From positions 1 through 64,000 of the forward strand of contig JBOEHG010000032.1 in assembly GCA_050633825.1 (NCBI GenBank): a stretch of DNA of 64,000 nucleotides, read 5' to 3'. A program made the position numbers and the translations under genes. Shown one piece after another: positions 8,824 to 18,127 of the stretch. A model generated the notes under the pieces. That model worked only from the letters and a program-made list of their open reading frames with translations. It searched no databases and was not told the DNA's origin. Each line of letters starts with the position of its first letter. The first letter of the stretch is position 1. This stretch comes from CANLBN01 sp050633825. GTDB taxonomy: Bacteria > Pseudomonadota > Gammaproteobacteria > Pseudomonadales > Cellvibrionaceae.

Positions 8824-9255
8824 TTAAACGTTACGACATTCTGATGCTACACGTGGGTGATTCGCCAAAGGTGTTGTGCACTGCCACGTTACCACTCGTG
8901 TAGTAGCATTTAATGTAGGTGTATATGTCAAAACAATACTACCTGCAGCAGCTGTACCTGTTACGACCAGAACACCAGTTGCATCAGTACAAGTTAGACT
9001 GGTTGTATTTGTTGTCGCATTCGCGGCAGCAATGGTTGTAACACCTGCACAAGAGCCCGCAGCAACCGCATTTGCTGTTGCAATGTTTTCACCAACAGTA
9101 ATTTTTGCTGCTGAAGCAAAAGACATAGGTTCAGCTAAGCGCGTACGAACGGTGTAATCTTGATAAGCAGGAAGTGCAACCGCTGCCAAAATACCGATGA
9201 TCGCTACAACGATCATCAATTCAATCAGTGTAAAACCATTTTGATTCTTTTTCAT
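8824..9255 (-). CDS. pilA: Type IVa major pilin PilA (prepilin)
   Basis: The 143-residue prepilin has a short basic leader MKKNQNG, then FTLIELMIVVAIIGILAAVA, the type IVa signature. PilD should cut after G7 and methylate F8; E12 is the Glu5 of the mature pilin. Four cysteines are present (C69, C89, C126, C140); C126-C140 is the usual C-terminal disulfide loop and C69-C89 may be a second bridge. The middle is rich in Ala/Thr, as in surface-exposed pilins. It is convergent with nadC and has its own sigma-54 promoter at 9311-9327. Its size, leader and location by pilBCD make it the likely main fibre subunit. Confidence 0.94.
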   Translation of the reverse strand: MKKNQNGFTLIELMIVVAIIGILAAVALPAYQDYTVRTRLAEPMSFASAAKITVGENIATANAVAAGSCAGVTTIAAANATTNTTSLTCTDATGVLVVTGTAAAGSIVLTYTPTLNATTRVVTWQCTTPLANHPRVASECRNV

Positions 9256-9310
9256 AAGTGCAGTCTCATATAAAGTTTAAGTTTGTAAAAATAAATTCAA
9301 AAGTGACAAA

Positions 9311-9327
9311 GCAAGGATAATGCCAAA
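9311..9327 (-). promoter_or_regulatory. Sigma-54 (RpoN) -24/-12 promoter of pilA
   Basis: On the minus strand the sequence TTGGCATTATCCTTGCT has the invariant GG (-24) and GC (-12) exactly 10 bases apart, close to the consensus TTGGCAC-N5-TTGCW. Transcription would begin near 9299, about 44 nt before the pilA ATG. pilA of Pseudomonas is RpoN-dependent and activated by PilS/PilR. No pilS, pilR or rpoN gene is in this window. Confidence 0.82.
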
Positions 9328-9481
9328 GATAAAATACTTACAAATCAATACCTTGCCAACTAAAGGTTATTAAGTAATATGACATTATTTGTCACTATAT
9401 GACTCTGCGAGAATATAAGGTACTAACATTTTACGAGTTTAATTAGACATTAATAGCCTATAAGGAAATATCCACTGGTAC

Positions 9482-9886
9482 TTAGGGACAATTGATTGGT
9501 GCATACTTATCATCGCTTGATGTACAGGCCCACACGCCATTTTCGCCCCTAGCAAGCCTAATTTGCTGATTACCCACAGAAGAATCAATTGAACCCACAA
9601 TAGTTATGCCGCCATTGGCGGTTGCACTGGATATGGAAACACTATCGCAGTCTTCTCCACTTCCAATCCCTAAACCATTAGTTGTAATGCTCTCAGCAGA
9701 ACCATTATTTACTTGAATAAGACTATCTGCCGACATTCGCGTAGATAATACAAGGTTGGCACAACGAACAATATCTCCTTTGGCCACATAACCTTGATAG
9801 GCAGGCAGTGCAATTACCGATAGAAGACTCAATACAATAAGGACAAACATCAACTCAATAATCGAAAAACCTTTTACATGAACCAT
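9482..9886 (-). CDS. Second type IV pilin-like protein (minor or alternative pilin)
   Basis: The 134-residue protein has a short leader MVHVKG, cleavage expected after G6, and mature start FSIIELMFVLIVLSLLSVIALPAY with Glu5 at E11. Cysteines are at 42, 80, 121 and 133; the last pair fits a pilin disulfide loop. The globular part differs strongly from PilA and is rich in Ser and Gly. It lies upstream of pilA on the same strand, 226 nt away, and diverges from pilB. It may be a minor pilin, a tip adhesin or a silent variant; sequence alone cannot decide. I see no sigma-54 site before it. Confidence 0.85.
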   Translation of the reverse strand: MVHVKGFSIIELMFVLIVLSLLSVIALPAYQGYVAKGDIVRCANLVLSTRMSADSLIQVNNGSAESITTNGLGIGSGEDCDSVSISSATANGGITIVGSIDSSVGNQQIRLARGENGVWACTSSDDKYAPINCP

Positions 9887-10219
9887 GACTTTTACCTCTA
9901 GTACGTTCTTAACTTTCTTACTTAGCTAATTAGTAGCATAATAATTAAAAATTAACCATGATGTAATTAATAGTTCCTTACATTAGACTCAACTAATCTC
10001 GACTTTTAAAACTTAATCATCTAATTAAACTCAGAATAGTCATTGTAAGGCCATCAAATCACTTTTTTACCCACACTCAGAAAAACATAAAAAGTATAAA
10101 ATAAGATACAAAGTCTTGATTCACTTACTATTTTTGGAAAACTGGCCTAGAATAGATGGATAACACTACCGATATAACAATAGTTTAGTATCAACAGATA
10201 GCCTTGAGAGATATCACCA
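9887..10219. other. Divergent intergenic region, second pilin gene / pilB
   Basis: These 333 AT-rich bases carry the start regions of the minus-strand pilin gene and of pilB. No coding frame, terminator, tRNA or long repeat is visible. I looked for a GG-N10-GC sigma-54 signature in both directions and did not find a convincing one; candidate TATAAT-like hexamers lack a paired -35. Confidence 0.5.
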
Positions 10220-11953
10220 ATGAATAATGCAGTGTTAAGTGGTCTAGCACGCAGGTTAGTACATGACAATCTGATAAGCGAAGAGGCAGCTCATGAGCAC
10301 TTACAAGAAAGTAAGCGCAATCGGATAACCTTTGCTCACCAACTGGTTAACCAAGAGATTATTGACGCATCAACTATAGCTGCGGTTGCATCCCATGAAT
10401 TTGGCACTCCCGTTTATGACCTGGATAGCCATGATCCCAAAACCATACCTACAAATTTAGTTGATTCACGCTTGATTACTAAACATCAAACACTGCCATT
10501 ATTTAAAAGAGGCAATCGATTATTTTTAGCCGTTACAGACCCAACCAACCTACATGGCCTCGATGAAATAAAATTTAATACCGGTATGAATACCGATACT
10601 ATTTTAGTCGAGGCTGACAAGCTTAATAATGCTATTGAAAAATACATCAATGCAGAAGAAGAAACCCTAGGTGATGCCTTAGGCGATTTAGACGATGAAG
10701 GGCTAGAAGGGCTAGATGTCGAAACAACAGGGAACGATAGCGAAGACGAAGCATCCAAAGCAGAAGCTGACGAAGCACCCGTTGTTAAATTTATCAATAA
10801 AATACTCTTGGAAGCGATCAAAATAGGCGCATCGGATATTCACTTTGAACCCTATGAAAAAACCTACCGTATTCGTTTTCGAGTAGATGGTATTTTACAA
10901 GAAATTCAAAAACCACCTGTGAATTTGGGCACACGCCTTTCCGCACGCTTAAAAGTAATGTCACAACTCGATATCTCAGAGCGCCGCCTACCTCAGGATG
11001 GCCGTATAAAACTGAAGATATCGCGAACAAAATCCATCGACTTTCGTGTTAATACACTGCCGACACTTTTCGGGGAAAAAATCGTATTGCGAATCTTGGA
11101 TTCTAGTTCTGCACAATTGGGAATCGACGCTTTAGGCTATGAATCTGCTCAAAAAAAATTGTACATGCAAGCTTTAGAACAACCTCAAGGAATGATTCTG
11201 GTTACCGGACCTACAGGCAGTGGTAAAACTGTATCACTTTATACTGGCCTAGGTATACTGAACACAAAAGAGCGTAACATTTCTACTGCAGAAGACCCGG
11301 TAGAAATTAATATGGAAGGCGTTAACCAAGTACAAATTAATAACCGTGTAGGATTAAATTTCGCTGAGGCTTTACGCTCTTTTCTCAGACAAGATCCTGA
11401 TATTGTTATGGTTGGGGAAATTCGTGATCTGGAAACAGCAGAAATAGGTATTAAAGCGGCTCAAACTGGTCATTTGGTTTTATCTACCCTGCACACTAAC
11501 AGCGCCGCTGAAACCTTAACTCGACTGCTGAATATGGGGGTACCCACATTTAATGTTGCTACTACAGTAAGCTTAATCATTGCCCAACGCTTAGCAAGAA
11601 AACTATGTAGCCATTGTCGAACGCCGATGAGCGATGTTCCCGAAGATATATTTGAACAAGAAGGGCTCACAGAAAGCAATATCAAAACCCCTAGAGCTGA
11701 ATGGGAGCTATATCATGCAAATCATAAAGGATGCTCTAAGTGTAATCAGGGTTATAAGGGGCGCGTAGGGGTTTATGAAGTGGTTCGCATCACTCCTCGA
11801 CTCTCTCACCTTATAATGGAGGGTAGTAATTCATTGCAGATTGCCGCTGCCGCCACGGAAGAAGGATTTAATAACTTACGACTTTCTGCACTCCGAAAAG
11901 TAGCTAAAGGCTTAATTAGCCTCGAAGAAGCAAACCGTGTAACGAAGGATTAA
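10220..11953 (+). CDS. pilB: Type IV pilus extension ATPase PilB
   Basis: PilB is the cytosolic hexameric motor that powers pilin polymerisation. The 577 residues comprise an N-terminal T2SSE_N/MshEN-like region (about 5-145), an acidic linker (about 146-188) and the secretion ATPase core. Walker A is GPTGSGKT at 330-337, the Walker B block DIVMVGEIRD at 394-403, and the C-terminal zinc site uses C463, C466, C505 and C508. The core is complete. The MshEN repeat is degenerate relative to cyclic-di-GMP-binding forms. It starts the pilBCD-coaE-yacG run, 2 nt before pilC. Confidence 0.97.
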   Translation: MNNAVLSGLARRLVHDNLISEEAAHEHLQESKRNRITFAHQLVNQEIIDASTIAAVASHEFGTPVYDLDSHDPKTIPTNLVDSRLITKHQTLPLFKRGNRLFLAVTDPTNLHGLDEIKFNTGMNTDTILVEADKLNNAIEKYINAEEETLGDALGDLDDEGLEGLDVETTGNDSEDEASKAEADEAPVVKFINKILLEAIKIGASDIHFEPYEKTYRIRFRVDGILQEIQKPPVNLGTRLSARLKVMSQLDISERRLPQDGRIKLKISRTKSIDFRVNTLPTLFGEKIVLRILDSSSAQLGIDALGYESAQKKLYMQALEQPQGMILVTGPTGSGKTVSLYTGLGILNTKERNISTAEDPVEINMEGVNQVQINNRVGLNFAEALRSFLRQDPDIVMVGEIRDLETAEIGIKAAQTGHLVLSTLHTNSAAETLTRLLNMGVPTFNVATTVSLIIAQRLARKLCSHCRTPMSDVPEDIFEQEGLTESNIKTPRAEWELYHANHKGCSKCNQGYKGRVGVYEVVRITPRLSHLIMEGSNSLQIAAAATEEGFNNLRLSALRKVAKGLISLEEANRVTKD

Positions 11954-11955
11954 TT

Positions 11956-13167
11956 ATGGCAACATTACAACAATCTATTTTTGTCTATAAAGGCACTGAC
12001 AGAAAAGGTAAAAAAGTACAAGGTGAGATCTCCGGATCTACGCAAGCTCTAGTTAAGGCTCAACTCATCAAACAAGGTGTACGGCCAAAAGTTGTTCGTA
12101 AAAAGCCAAAGCCATTGTTCGGTAGCAAAAAGAAAATCAAACCTCTCGACATTGCTGTATTTACTCGACAAATGGCAACAATGATGAAAGCGGGTGTTCC
12201 GTTAGTACAAAGCTTCGATATTGTTAGCGAAGGTTTAGATAATGAAACGATGAAAGAGCTTGTGCAACATATTCGTACTGATGTTGCATCCGGCAGTGGG
12301 TTCGCAACTGCTTTACGTAAACATCCACGATATTTTGATGATTTATTTTGTAACCTGGTTGATTCTGGTGAACAATCTGGTGCTCTAGAAACATTATTAG
12401 ATAGAATTGCCATCTATAAAGAAAAGACAGAACAACTAAAAGCTAAAATTAAAAAAGCATTAACTTACCCTATTGCTGTTGTTATTGTTGCCTTAATAGT
12501 TACTGCTATCCTACTAATAAAAGTTGTTCCTCAATTTGCTGACACATTTAGCAGCTTTGGTTCTGATCTACCCGCATTTACACTCTTTGTATTGTCAATT
12601 TCGGACTTTGTACGCGATACTTGGCTAATACTATTAGTCGGCATCATCGGTGGTTTTTTTCTTTTTAAAGAAATGAAACATCGGTCTACCGGGTTTAGGC
12701 GTTTTATAGATAAAACCTCTATGCGAATACCGATTATTGGGAAAATTGTTTATAATTCCATTATTGCTCGATTCGCTCGAACATTATCCACGACCTTTGC
12801 GGCTGGGGTTCCACTTATAGATTCATTAGAGTCTGTGGCAGGCGCAACCGGTAATGTAGTTTATGAAAAAGCCGTATTAGAAATTCGAGATAATGTGGCT
12901 ACCGGTATACAATTAAATCAGGCAATGAGATCTACCAATCTTTTTCCTAGCATGGCTCTACAAATGACAGCCATTGGCGAAGAATCGGGTGCACTAGATG
13001 ATATGCTTGATAAAGTGGCCACATACCATGAAGGCATTGTTGATGACATGGTAGATAATTTAACATCTCTACTTGAGCCTATGATTATGGCTGTACTAGG
13101 GGTACTCGTCGGCGGATTACTTATTGCAATGTACTTGCCTATTTTCCAAATTGGCAACGCGATTTAA
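11956..13167 (+). CDS. pilC: Type IV pilus inner-membrane platform protein PilC
   Basis: PilC is the cytoplasmic-membrane platform between the PilB/PilT motors and the pilus base. The 403-residue protein starts with a small basic N-terminal segment (KGTDRKGKKVQGEI) and contains two GspF/T2SSF repeats at about 68-190 and 270-392, each followed by membrane segments (about 165-195, 215-240, 370-395). The conserved FTRQMATMMKAGVPLVQ and FARTLSTTFAAGVPLI blocks mark the two repeats. It is tightly packed between pilB and pilD. Confidence 0.97.
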   Translation: MATLQQSIFVYKGTDRKGKKVQGEISGSTQALVKAQLIKQGVRPKVVRKKPKPLFGSKKKIKPLDIAVFTRQMATMMKAGVPLVQSFDIVSEGLDNETMKELVQHIRTDVASGSGFATALRKHPRYFDDLFCNLVDSGEQSGALETLLDRIAIYKEKTEQLKAKIKKALTYPIAVVIVALIVTAILLIKVVPQFADTFSSFGSDLPAFTLFVLSISDFVRDTWLILLVGIIGGFFLFKEMKHRSTGFRRFIDKTSMRIPIIGKIVYNSIIARFARTLSTTFAAGVPLIDSLESVAGATGNVVYEKAVLEIRDNVATGIQLNQAMRSTNLFPSMALQMTAIGEESGALDDMLDKVATYHEGIVDDMVDNLTSLLEPMIMAVLGVLVGGLLIAMYLPIFQIGNAI

Positions 13168-13179
13168 TAGAGTTTCCCT

Positions 13180-14076
13180 ATGTTAGACTCAATTACCAAT
13201 GGGTTAGACATTTTGTCTGGTCTTCCTTATTTTTATTACTCTTTTACTTTTGTTATCAGTCTACTAGTCGGCAGCTTTCTTAATGTTGTTATTCTGCGAA
13301 CACCTAAAATGCTGGAGCAGGAATTTAAGCAGGAGTGCTGCGAGTTATTAGAAATAAAAAACTTAGAAATAGAAAAGGAAGCTGAAAAGAAAGTTTCACT
13401 CTCATATCCTCCCTCCACCTGCCCTAAGTGTGGAACTAAAATAAAGCCTTGGCATAATATTCCCGTTATTAGCTACCTGTTACTGAAAGGAAAATGTAAT
13501 AACTGTGAAGTACCAATTAGCCCACGCTATCCAATAATCGAGCTTGCTACAGCAATACTTTCGGTACTGACAATTCACTTATTAGGGTTTTCTGTAGAAG
13601 GCTTACTCTCATTATTATTATTATGGATACTTATTTCATTAACCATTATTGATATTGACACTTATTTATTGCCCGATACGCTAACTTTATCACTGTTATG
13701 GTTGGGCATATTGATCAACACATTCGGTATATACACAGACTTATCCAGTGCTGTCTGGGGCGCAATTGCCGGTTATGTATCGTTATGGAGCGTTTTTTGG
13801 TTATTTAAACTAGTCACTGGTAAAGAAGGCATGGGCTACGGTGACTTTAAACTCTTAGCCGCACTTGGGGCTTGGATGGGTTGGCAAGTTTTACCCCTGA
13901 TTATTATTCTGTCGTCTTTTGTAGGTGCAGTAATTGGTATTGCCGGTATTATTATCTTAGGTCGCGACAAAAATATTCCGATACCTTTTGGCCCTTACCT
14001 TGCCATTGCTGGTTTTATTGCCTTTCTCTGGGGGGATATTCTTATTGACCAATATTTATCATTTATGGCTATCTAA
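13180..14076 (+). CDS. pilD: Prepilin peptidase / N-methyltransferase PilD
   Basis: PilD cleaves prepilin leaders on the cytoplasmic side and N-methylates the new first residue; its substrates here include both pilins at 8824-9886 and any type II pseudopilins. In 298 residues it has eight predicted membrane segments, a zinc-type cysteine set C81, C84, C106 and C109 and the paired catalytic Asp motifs near D158/D160 (IIDIDTYLLPD) and at D222 (GYGDFK). It is complete, lies 12 nt after pilC and 15 nt before coaE. Confidence 0.97.
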   Translation: MLDSITNGLDILSGLPYFYYSFTFVISLLVGSFLNVVILRTPKMLEQEFKQECCELLEIKNLEIEKEAEKKVSLSYPPSTCPKCGTKIKPWHNIPVISYLLLKGKCNNCEVPISPRYPIIELATAILSVLTIHLLGFSVEGLLSLLLLWILISLTIIDIDTYLLPDTLTLSLLWLGILINTFGIYTDLSSAVWGAIAGYVSLWSVFWLFKLVTGKEGMGYGDFKLLAALGAWMGWQVLPLIIILSSFVGAVIGIAGIIILGRDKNIPIPFGPYLAIAGFIAFLWGDILIDQYLSFMAI

Positions 14077-14091
14077 AAAAAGGAAAGCAAA

Positions 14092-14730
14092 ATGACCTTT
14101 GTATTGGGTGTCACAGGTGGCATTGGTAGTGGGAAGACCACTGCGACTGATCACTTTGAAACACACGGGATTACCGTTATAGATGCTGATGTCATTGCCA
14201 GAAACATTGTCGAACCCAACTCGGTTGCACTCGCTAAAATTGCCGAACATTTTGGCAACTCTGTCTTACAAAAAAATAATGGCTCCAATGAAAATAAATT
14301 AAATAGAGAAAAGCTACGAAAAATTATTTTCGACCAACCAAAAGAAAAAGAATGGTTAGAGAACTTACTCCACCCTATTGTTAGAGAAAAAATTACTGAT
14401 TCCCTACAGCAAGACACCACAAACGATTATATTATATTATCCGCACCACTCCTCTTAGATACTGACTTACACACAATAACGGATAGAGTATTGGTTATAG
14501 ATTGTGACAAGGAAAAACAACTAGCGCGAGCAGGAAGTAGGGACAATAATACTGCAGCAGAGATAAAAAAAATTATAGAAAAACAAATCAGCAGAACAGA
14601 ACGCATTAGAAGAGCCGATGATGTCATCACTAACAACGGTTCCATTGATGACTTATATAGAGCGGTTGATCAATACCATGAGAAACTTTTAAAGAAAATA
14701 CGTAAAAAAGAGATACAAACCAAGCAATGA
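14092..14730 (+). CDS. coaE: Dephospho-CoA kinase
   Basis: CoaE phosphorylates dephospho-CoA at the ribose 3'-OH, the last step of coenzyme A synthesis. The 212-residue protein has the P-loop GGIGSGKTT at about 9-17, the DAD motif near residue 33, the HPIVR substrate segment and the DxRRADDVI-like end. A Lys-rich tail closes the protein. It has a good AAGGA ribosome-binding site and its TGA overlaps the yacG ATG (ATGA), so the two are translationally coupled. The pilD-coaE-yacG order is widely kept in gammaproteobacteria. Confidence 0.96.
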   Translation: MTFVLGVTGGIGSGKTTATDHFETHGITVIDADVIARNIVEPNSVALAKIAEHFGNSVLQKNNGSNENKLNREKLRKIIFDQPKEKEWLENLLHPIVREKITDSLQQDTTNDYIILSAPLLLDTDLHTITDRVLVIDCDKEKQLARAGSRDNNTAAEIKKIIEKQISRTERIRRADDVITNNGSIDDLYRAVDQYHEKLLKKIRKKEIQTKQ

Positions 14731-14912
14731 ACACCCCTAAAGAACTAGACTGTCCTACCTGCAAAAAAACTATTTATTGGACAGATGAATTCCCCCATCG
14801 CCCTTTTTGCAGCCATCGTTGCCAATTAATTGATCTTGGCGAATGGGCCAGCGAAGGCTATAGCATACCCGTAAGTGATGAGAACCAAAATAAAAAAGAT
14901 GAATGGGAATAG
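14727..14912 (+). CDS. yacG: DNA gyrase inhibitor YacG (small zinc protein)
   Basis: This 61-residue protein has the four zinc cysteines C9, C12, C28 and C32 (CPTC and CSHRC) followed by the LIDLGEWASEGYSIP block, diagnostic of YacG. YacG binds the GyrB C-terminal region and blocks DNA binding by gyrase in E. coli. It overlaps coaE by four bases and ends the plus-strand run that starts at pilB. Confidence 0.95.
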   Translation: MNTPKELDCPTCKKTIYWTDEFPHRPFCSHRCQLIDLGEWASEGYSIPVSDENQNKKDEWE

Positions 14913-15073
14913 TAGTTAAATACTAACTTACACTCCTTAATTTTGGGCAATAAATTTTTAGTAAAAAGCATAAATCAGCTTACTTGATACTATTACATAT
15001 ATAACCTATATGTAGCGCTCCTTTTACAACGCTACAATCATTAAGATATAACCACTCCTAAAACTGATTTTTA

Positions 15074-16063
15074 CTACATGTAAACTCTAACCAATTCTAC
15101 TCGACGATTTTTCTCTTTTCCTTCTTTTGTAGCATTATTAGCAGCGGGGGAAACGGGGCCGATACCTACGGGTATTAATTGTACACTTATCCCATAACTA
15201 GTTTTAAGGGTATCAACCACAGATTTGGCTCGTCTATTGGATAGATTTACGTTGTATCCATAATCACCCGTTGCATCTGTATGCCCAACAACATAAAACG
15301 TGGATGATTCAGACTTTAAGTACTGCGCTATTGCAGTTAAGGTAATTTTTGACTCATCTTTAATAATAGCTTTATCGTGATCAAAGAAGATACCATTCAA
15401 AACTACTTTTCCATGTTTTTTTATTGATAGATCAATATCTTGTGCGGATGTTATTCTCACCTTGTCTGTTGCCATACTGGCAGACTCAATAAAGCTCATA
15501 GCAATTAAAGAATAGTTACTGCTAACACCAATGGAAATCATTACATGGGTCAGCGTATTTCCACGCTTTATTCGAGCCACTAAAAAGCTGGAATCTGGAC
15601 CATTAAGCACTCGCTGTCCACCAATGCCTTTCAATATGTCACGAGTAGATCTTAGCCACCCACCAAAATCAGCCATGGAAAAATTACTTAAGGGTTTACT
15701 TGAGTTAAGGCATTCATTACTTTTACACATAAAAATAATGTCTGCATTTAACTTAAGCAATGCTTGTTCATAATTTTTATGTAACTGCAAAAGAGACTGC
15801 TGAGGTTTAGATGAAGAAAAGTCATACAATATATTAGTCACTTTTCCTTCAAGGGTTTTTACAGGCGCCTTCTTATTCTCAATGTTATATGGTGCCACTA
15901 CAATAGAAGCTTGGTCATATTCAACTTCTGAATAAGCATTGATAAAAAAACCGGGATAACGACCCAATAACTCATGGTCTTTACTACCATGCGTATCAAA
16001 AGTGGTAGCAGCATTGATTATGCTAGAAAATAAAGCAAGGTATAAGAATATGATACATTTCAT
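15074..16063 (-). CDS. Exported DUF4892-type protein with C-terminal OmpA domain
   Basis: The protein of 329 residues has a signal peptide (MKCIIFLYLALFSSIINA), an N-terminal region at about 20-190 resembling DUF4892, and a C-terminal OmpA-like peptidoglycan-binding domain at about 215-329. The latter shows NGIFFDHDKA, VGHTDATGDYGYN and SNRRAKSV. It is expected to be periplasmic or outer-membrane-associated and to bind diaminopimelate peptidoglycan. The ATG at 16063 is chosen, 7 nt after AAGGAAA; a GTG six bases upstream is too close to that site. It converges on yacG and stands alone. The role of the N-terminal domain is unknown. Confidence 0.82.
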   Translation of the reverse strand: MKCIIFLYLALFSSIINAATTFDTHGSKDHELLGRYPGFFINAYSEVEYDQASIVVAPYNIENKKAPVKTLEGKVTNILYDFSSSKPQQSLLQLHKNYEQALLKLNADIIFMCKSNECLNSSKPLSNFSMADFGGWLRSTRDILKGIGGQRVLNGPDSSFLVARIKRGNTLTHVMISIGVSSNYSLIAMSFIESASMATDKVRITSAQDIDLSIKKHGKVVLNGIFFDHDKAIIKDESKITLTAIAQYLKSESSTFYVVGHTDATGDYGYNVNLSNRRAKSVVDTLKTSYGISVQLIPVGIGPVSPAANNATKEGKEKNRRVELVRVYM

Positions 16064-16144
16064 AATCACGTTTCCTTTTGTATTCCATATGTATTAACTT
16101 TAATTATGATAATTAATCCTGCCCTATATTCAAAAAACTATCAG

Positions 16145-18031
16145 CTAACCTTCAAGTTCCGCCCAACGTCCAAGAGCAGCATCTAAATCGGCCTGCTTCT
16201 GCGCCAATTCATTCATAATAGGCTGTGTTTCTTGGTATTGTTTTTGATAAAAGGCTGGGTCAGAGACTGCTTTTTCTAAATTAACGATATCCTTTTCTAA
16301 CCGTTCTATCTTTGATGGCAAGCCATCCAACTCGCGCTGAAGCTTATAACTTAACTTTTTTTGTTTAGGGGCAGAAGCTGTATCCGTAAGGTTACTGTTT
16401 TCCGTAAGTCTTTCGATACTATTAGGGCTCTCTTTATCCCGTAGGGATTTACCTCGTTTAACCCAATCACTATAGCCGCCCACATAATGTTCAACCTTAC
16501 CGCTATCTTCAAATACCAAGGTACTTGTCACAACATTGTCTAAAAAGTCACGGTCATGGCTTACAACAATTAATGTACCTTGATAATTAACTAATTGTTC
16601 TTCAAGCACTTCTAGCATTTCAACATCAAGGTCATTCGTGGGTTCATCCAAAATTAACAAGTTAGTTTCTCGAGTAAACATTTTTGCTAATAGCACACGA
16701 TTACGCTCACCTCCAGAAAGTGCTTTTACTGGTGTCATCGCACGCTTTGGGGTAAACAAAAAATTTTTCATATAACCAATGATATGACGCTCTTTACCAT
16801 TAATTTTTATATATTCCTTTCCATCACCCACATTATGCGCAACACTTTTTGTTGTATCCAGCTCACGATGAATTTGGTCAAAATAACCTATTTCTAGCGC
16901 TGTACCTAGTTTAATGGTTCCTTGATCCGGTGTTAACTCGCCCAGTAATATTTTTAAAAGTGTGCTTTTACCAACACCGTTATTTCCAATCAAGCCAATA
17001 CGGTCGCCGCGCATCATTTTTAATTTAAAGTTTTCTATTAAAGTTTCATTACCGTAGCCATGGGTAATACTGCGGGCCTCAATGACTTTCCGGCCTGACC
17101 TCTCAGACTCACCAATTTCAAACTTAGCTTTCCCTTGCCGTTTAATACGCTTTCCATACTCTTCGCGCATAGATTGCAAGGCCCTTACTCGGCCTTCATT
17201 ACGGGTACGCCGGGCTTTAATGCCTTGACGAATCCACGTCTCTTCTTCCGCTAAACGTTTATCAAATAATTTATTATTCGTATCCTCTTCTTCGTTTGCT
17301 TTTTCTTTTAAATCAAGATAGTTTTGATAATTTCCCGGCCAACTCACAACCTGCCCACGATCAATCTCAACGATACGTGTCGCTAGCTTTTGCAAAAAAG
17401 AGCGATCATGGGTAATAAAAATAACGCTACCTTGATAGCCTCTGACCATATGCTCCAACCATTCAATTGTACTAATATCAAGATGGTTAGTGGGTTCATC
17501 CAATAAGAGCACTTCAGGTTTAGATACCAAAGCTTTTCCCAACGCAACCCGCCTTTGCCAGCCACCTGAGAGCTCATTTAATTTTTTATCGGCAGGTAAG
17601 CCCAACTGGGTCATAATGGTTTCTACCTTCTGATCAAGATTCCAACCACCACTCGCTTCGATTTGTTGTTGTATATCTTGTAACGCAAGCAAACCCATTT
17701 CATCTAGCTCTTCATGGGATAAAGCATTATATTGATCAATCAGTGCTTGCTGTTCAGCCAAACCTTCTGCAACCACTTCTGGCACTGTTCGCTGTAAGTC
17801 ACTGGGTAATTGCTGATATAACTGACTAATGCGTAGATGCCGCTTAAAATGGATTTCGCCACTATCTTGCTGTTGTTCCCCCATAATTAACTTCAGCATT
17901 GTCGATTTGCCTGCACCATTACGTCCAATCAGACAAACGCGTTCGTTCGCCTCTAGTGAAAAATGGGTATGGGTAAGAATTTTTTGATCGCCAAACTCTA
18001 ACGATACATCATCAAAACGAATTAATGTCAT
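16145..18031 (-). CDS. uup: ABC-F ATPase Uup
   Basis: Uup is a soluble duplicated ABC ATPase of the ABC-F group that acts on ribosomes or replication/recombination intermediates; loss raises precise transposon excision in E. coli. In 628 residues it has two ATPase domains (Walker A GRNGAGKST near 36-44 and GNNGVGKST near 348; signature LSGGWQRR and LSGGERNR), the ABC-F linker between them, and a C-terminal coiled coil at about 555-628, which distinguishes Uup from EttA and YheS. It stands alone, 81 nt before the DUF4892/OmpA gene. Confidence 0.94.
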   Translation of the reverse strand: MTLIRFDDVSLEFGDQKILTHTHFSLEANERVCLIGRNGAGKSTMLKLIMGEQQQDSGEIHFKRHLRISQLYQQLPSDLQRTVPEVVAEGLAEQQALIDQYNALSHEELDEMGLLALQDIQQQIEASGGWNLDQKVETIMTQLGLPADKKLNELSGGWQRRVALGKALVSKPEVLLLDEPTNHLDISTIEWLEHMVRGYQGSVIFITHDRSFLQKLATRIVEIDRGQVVSWPGNYQNYLDLKEKANEEEDTNNKLFDKRLAEEETWIRQGIKARRTRNEGRVRALQSMREEYGKRIKRQGKAKFEIGESERSGRKVIEARSITHGYGNETLIENFKLKMMRGDRIGLIGNNGVGKSTLLKILLGELTPDQGTIKLGTALEIGYFDQIHRELDTTKSVAHNVGDGKEYIKINGKERHIIGYMKNFLFTPKRAMTPVKALSGGERNRVLLAKMFTRETNLLILDEPTNDLDVEMLEVLEEQLVNYQGTLIVVSHDRDFLDNVVTSTLVFEDSGKVEHYVGGYSDWVKRGKSLRDKESPNSIERLTENSNLTDTASAPKQKKLSYKLQRELDGLPSKIERLEKDIVNLEKAVSDPAFYQKQYQETQPIMNELAQKQADLDAALGRWAELEG

Positions 18032-18127
18032 TGAAATACAACAGGGAAATTAGAAGAGCGCCATTGTAGCGGATTTATAGACTATCAGCAGCAATAACTG
18101 AAGGCGGACTAAGCAGAAGTAGCCAAA

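Noticed and set aside
10486..10821. Minus-strand Ser-rich frame of 111 codons inside pilB
   Set aside because: Antisense of the acidic linker of PilB; Ser runs come from Asp/Glu/Ala codons read backwards.
15012..15035. GTAGCG / CGCTAC inverted repeat between yacG and the DUF4892/OmpA gene
   Set aside because: Only a 6-bp stem with a 12-base loop and no T run; too weak to call a terminator.
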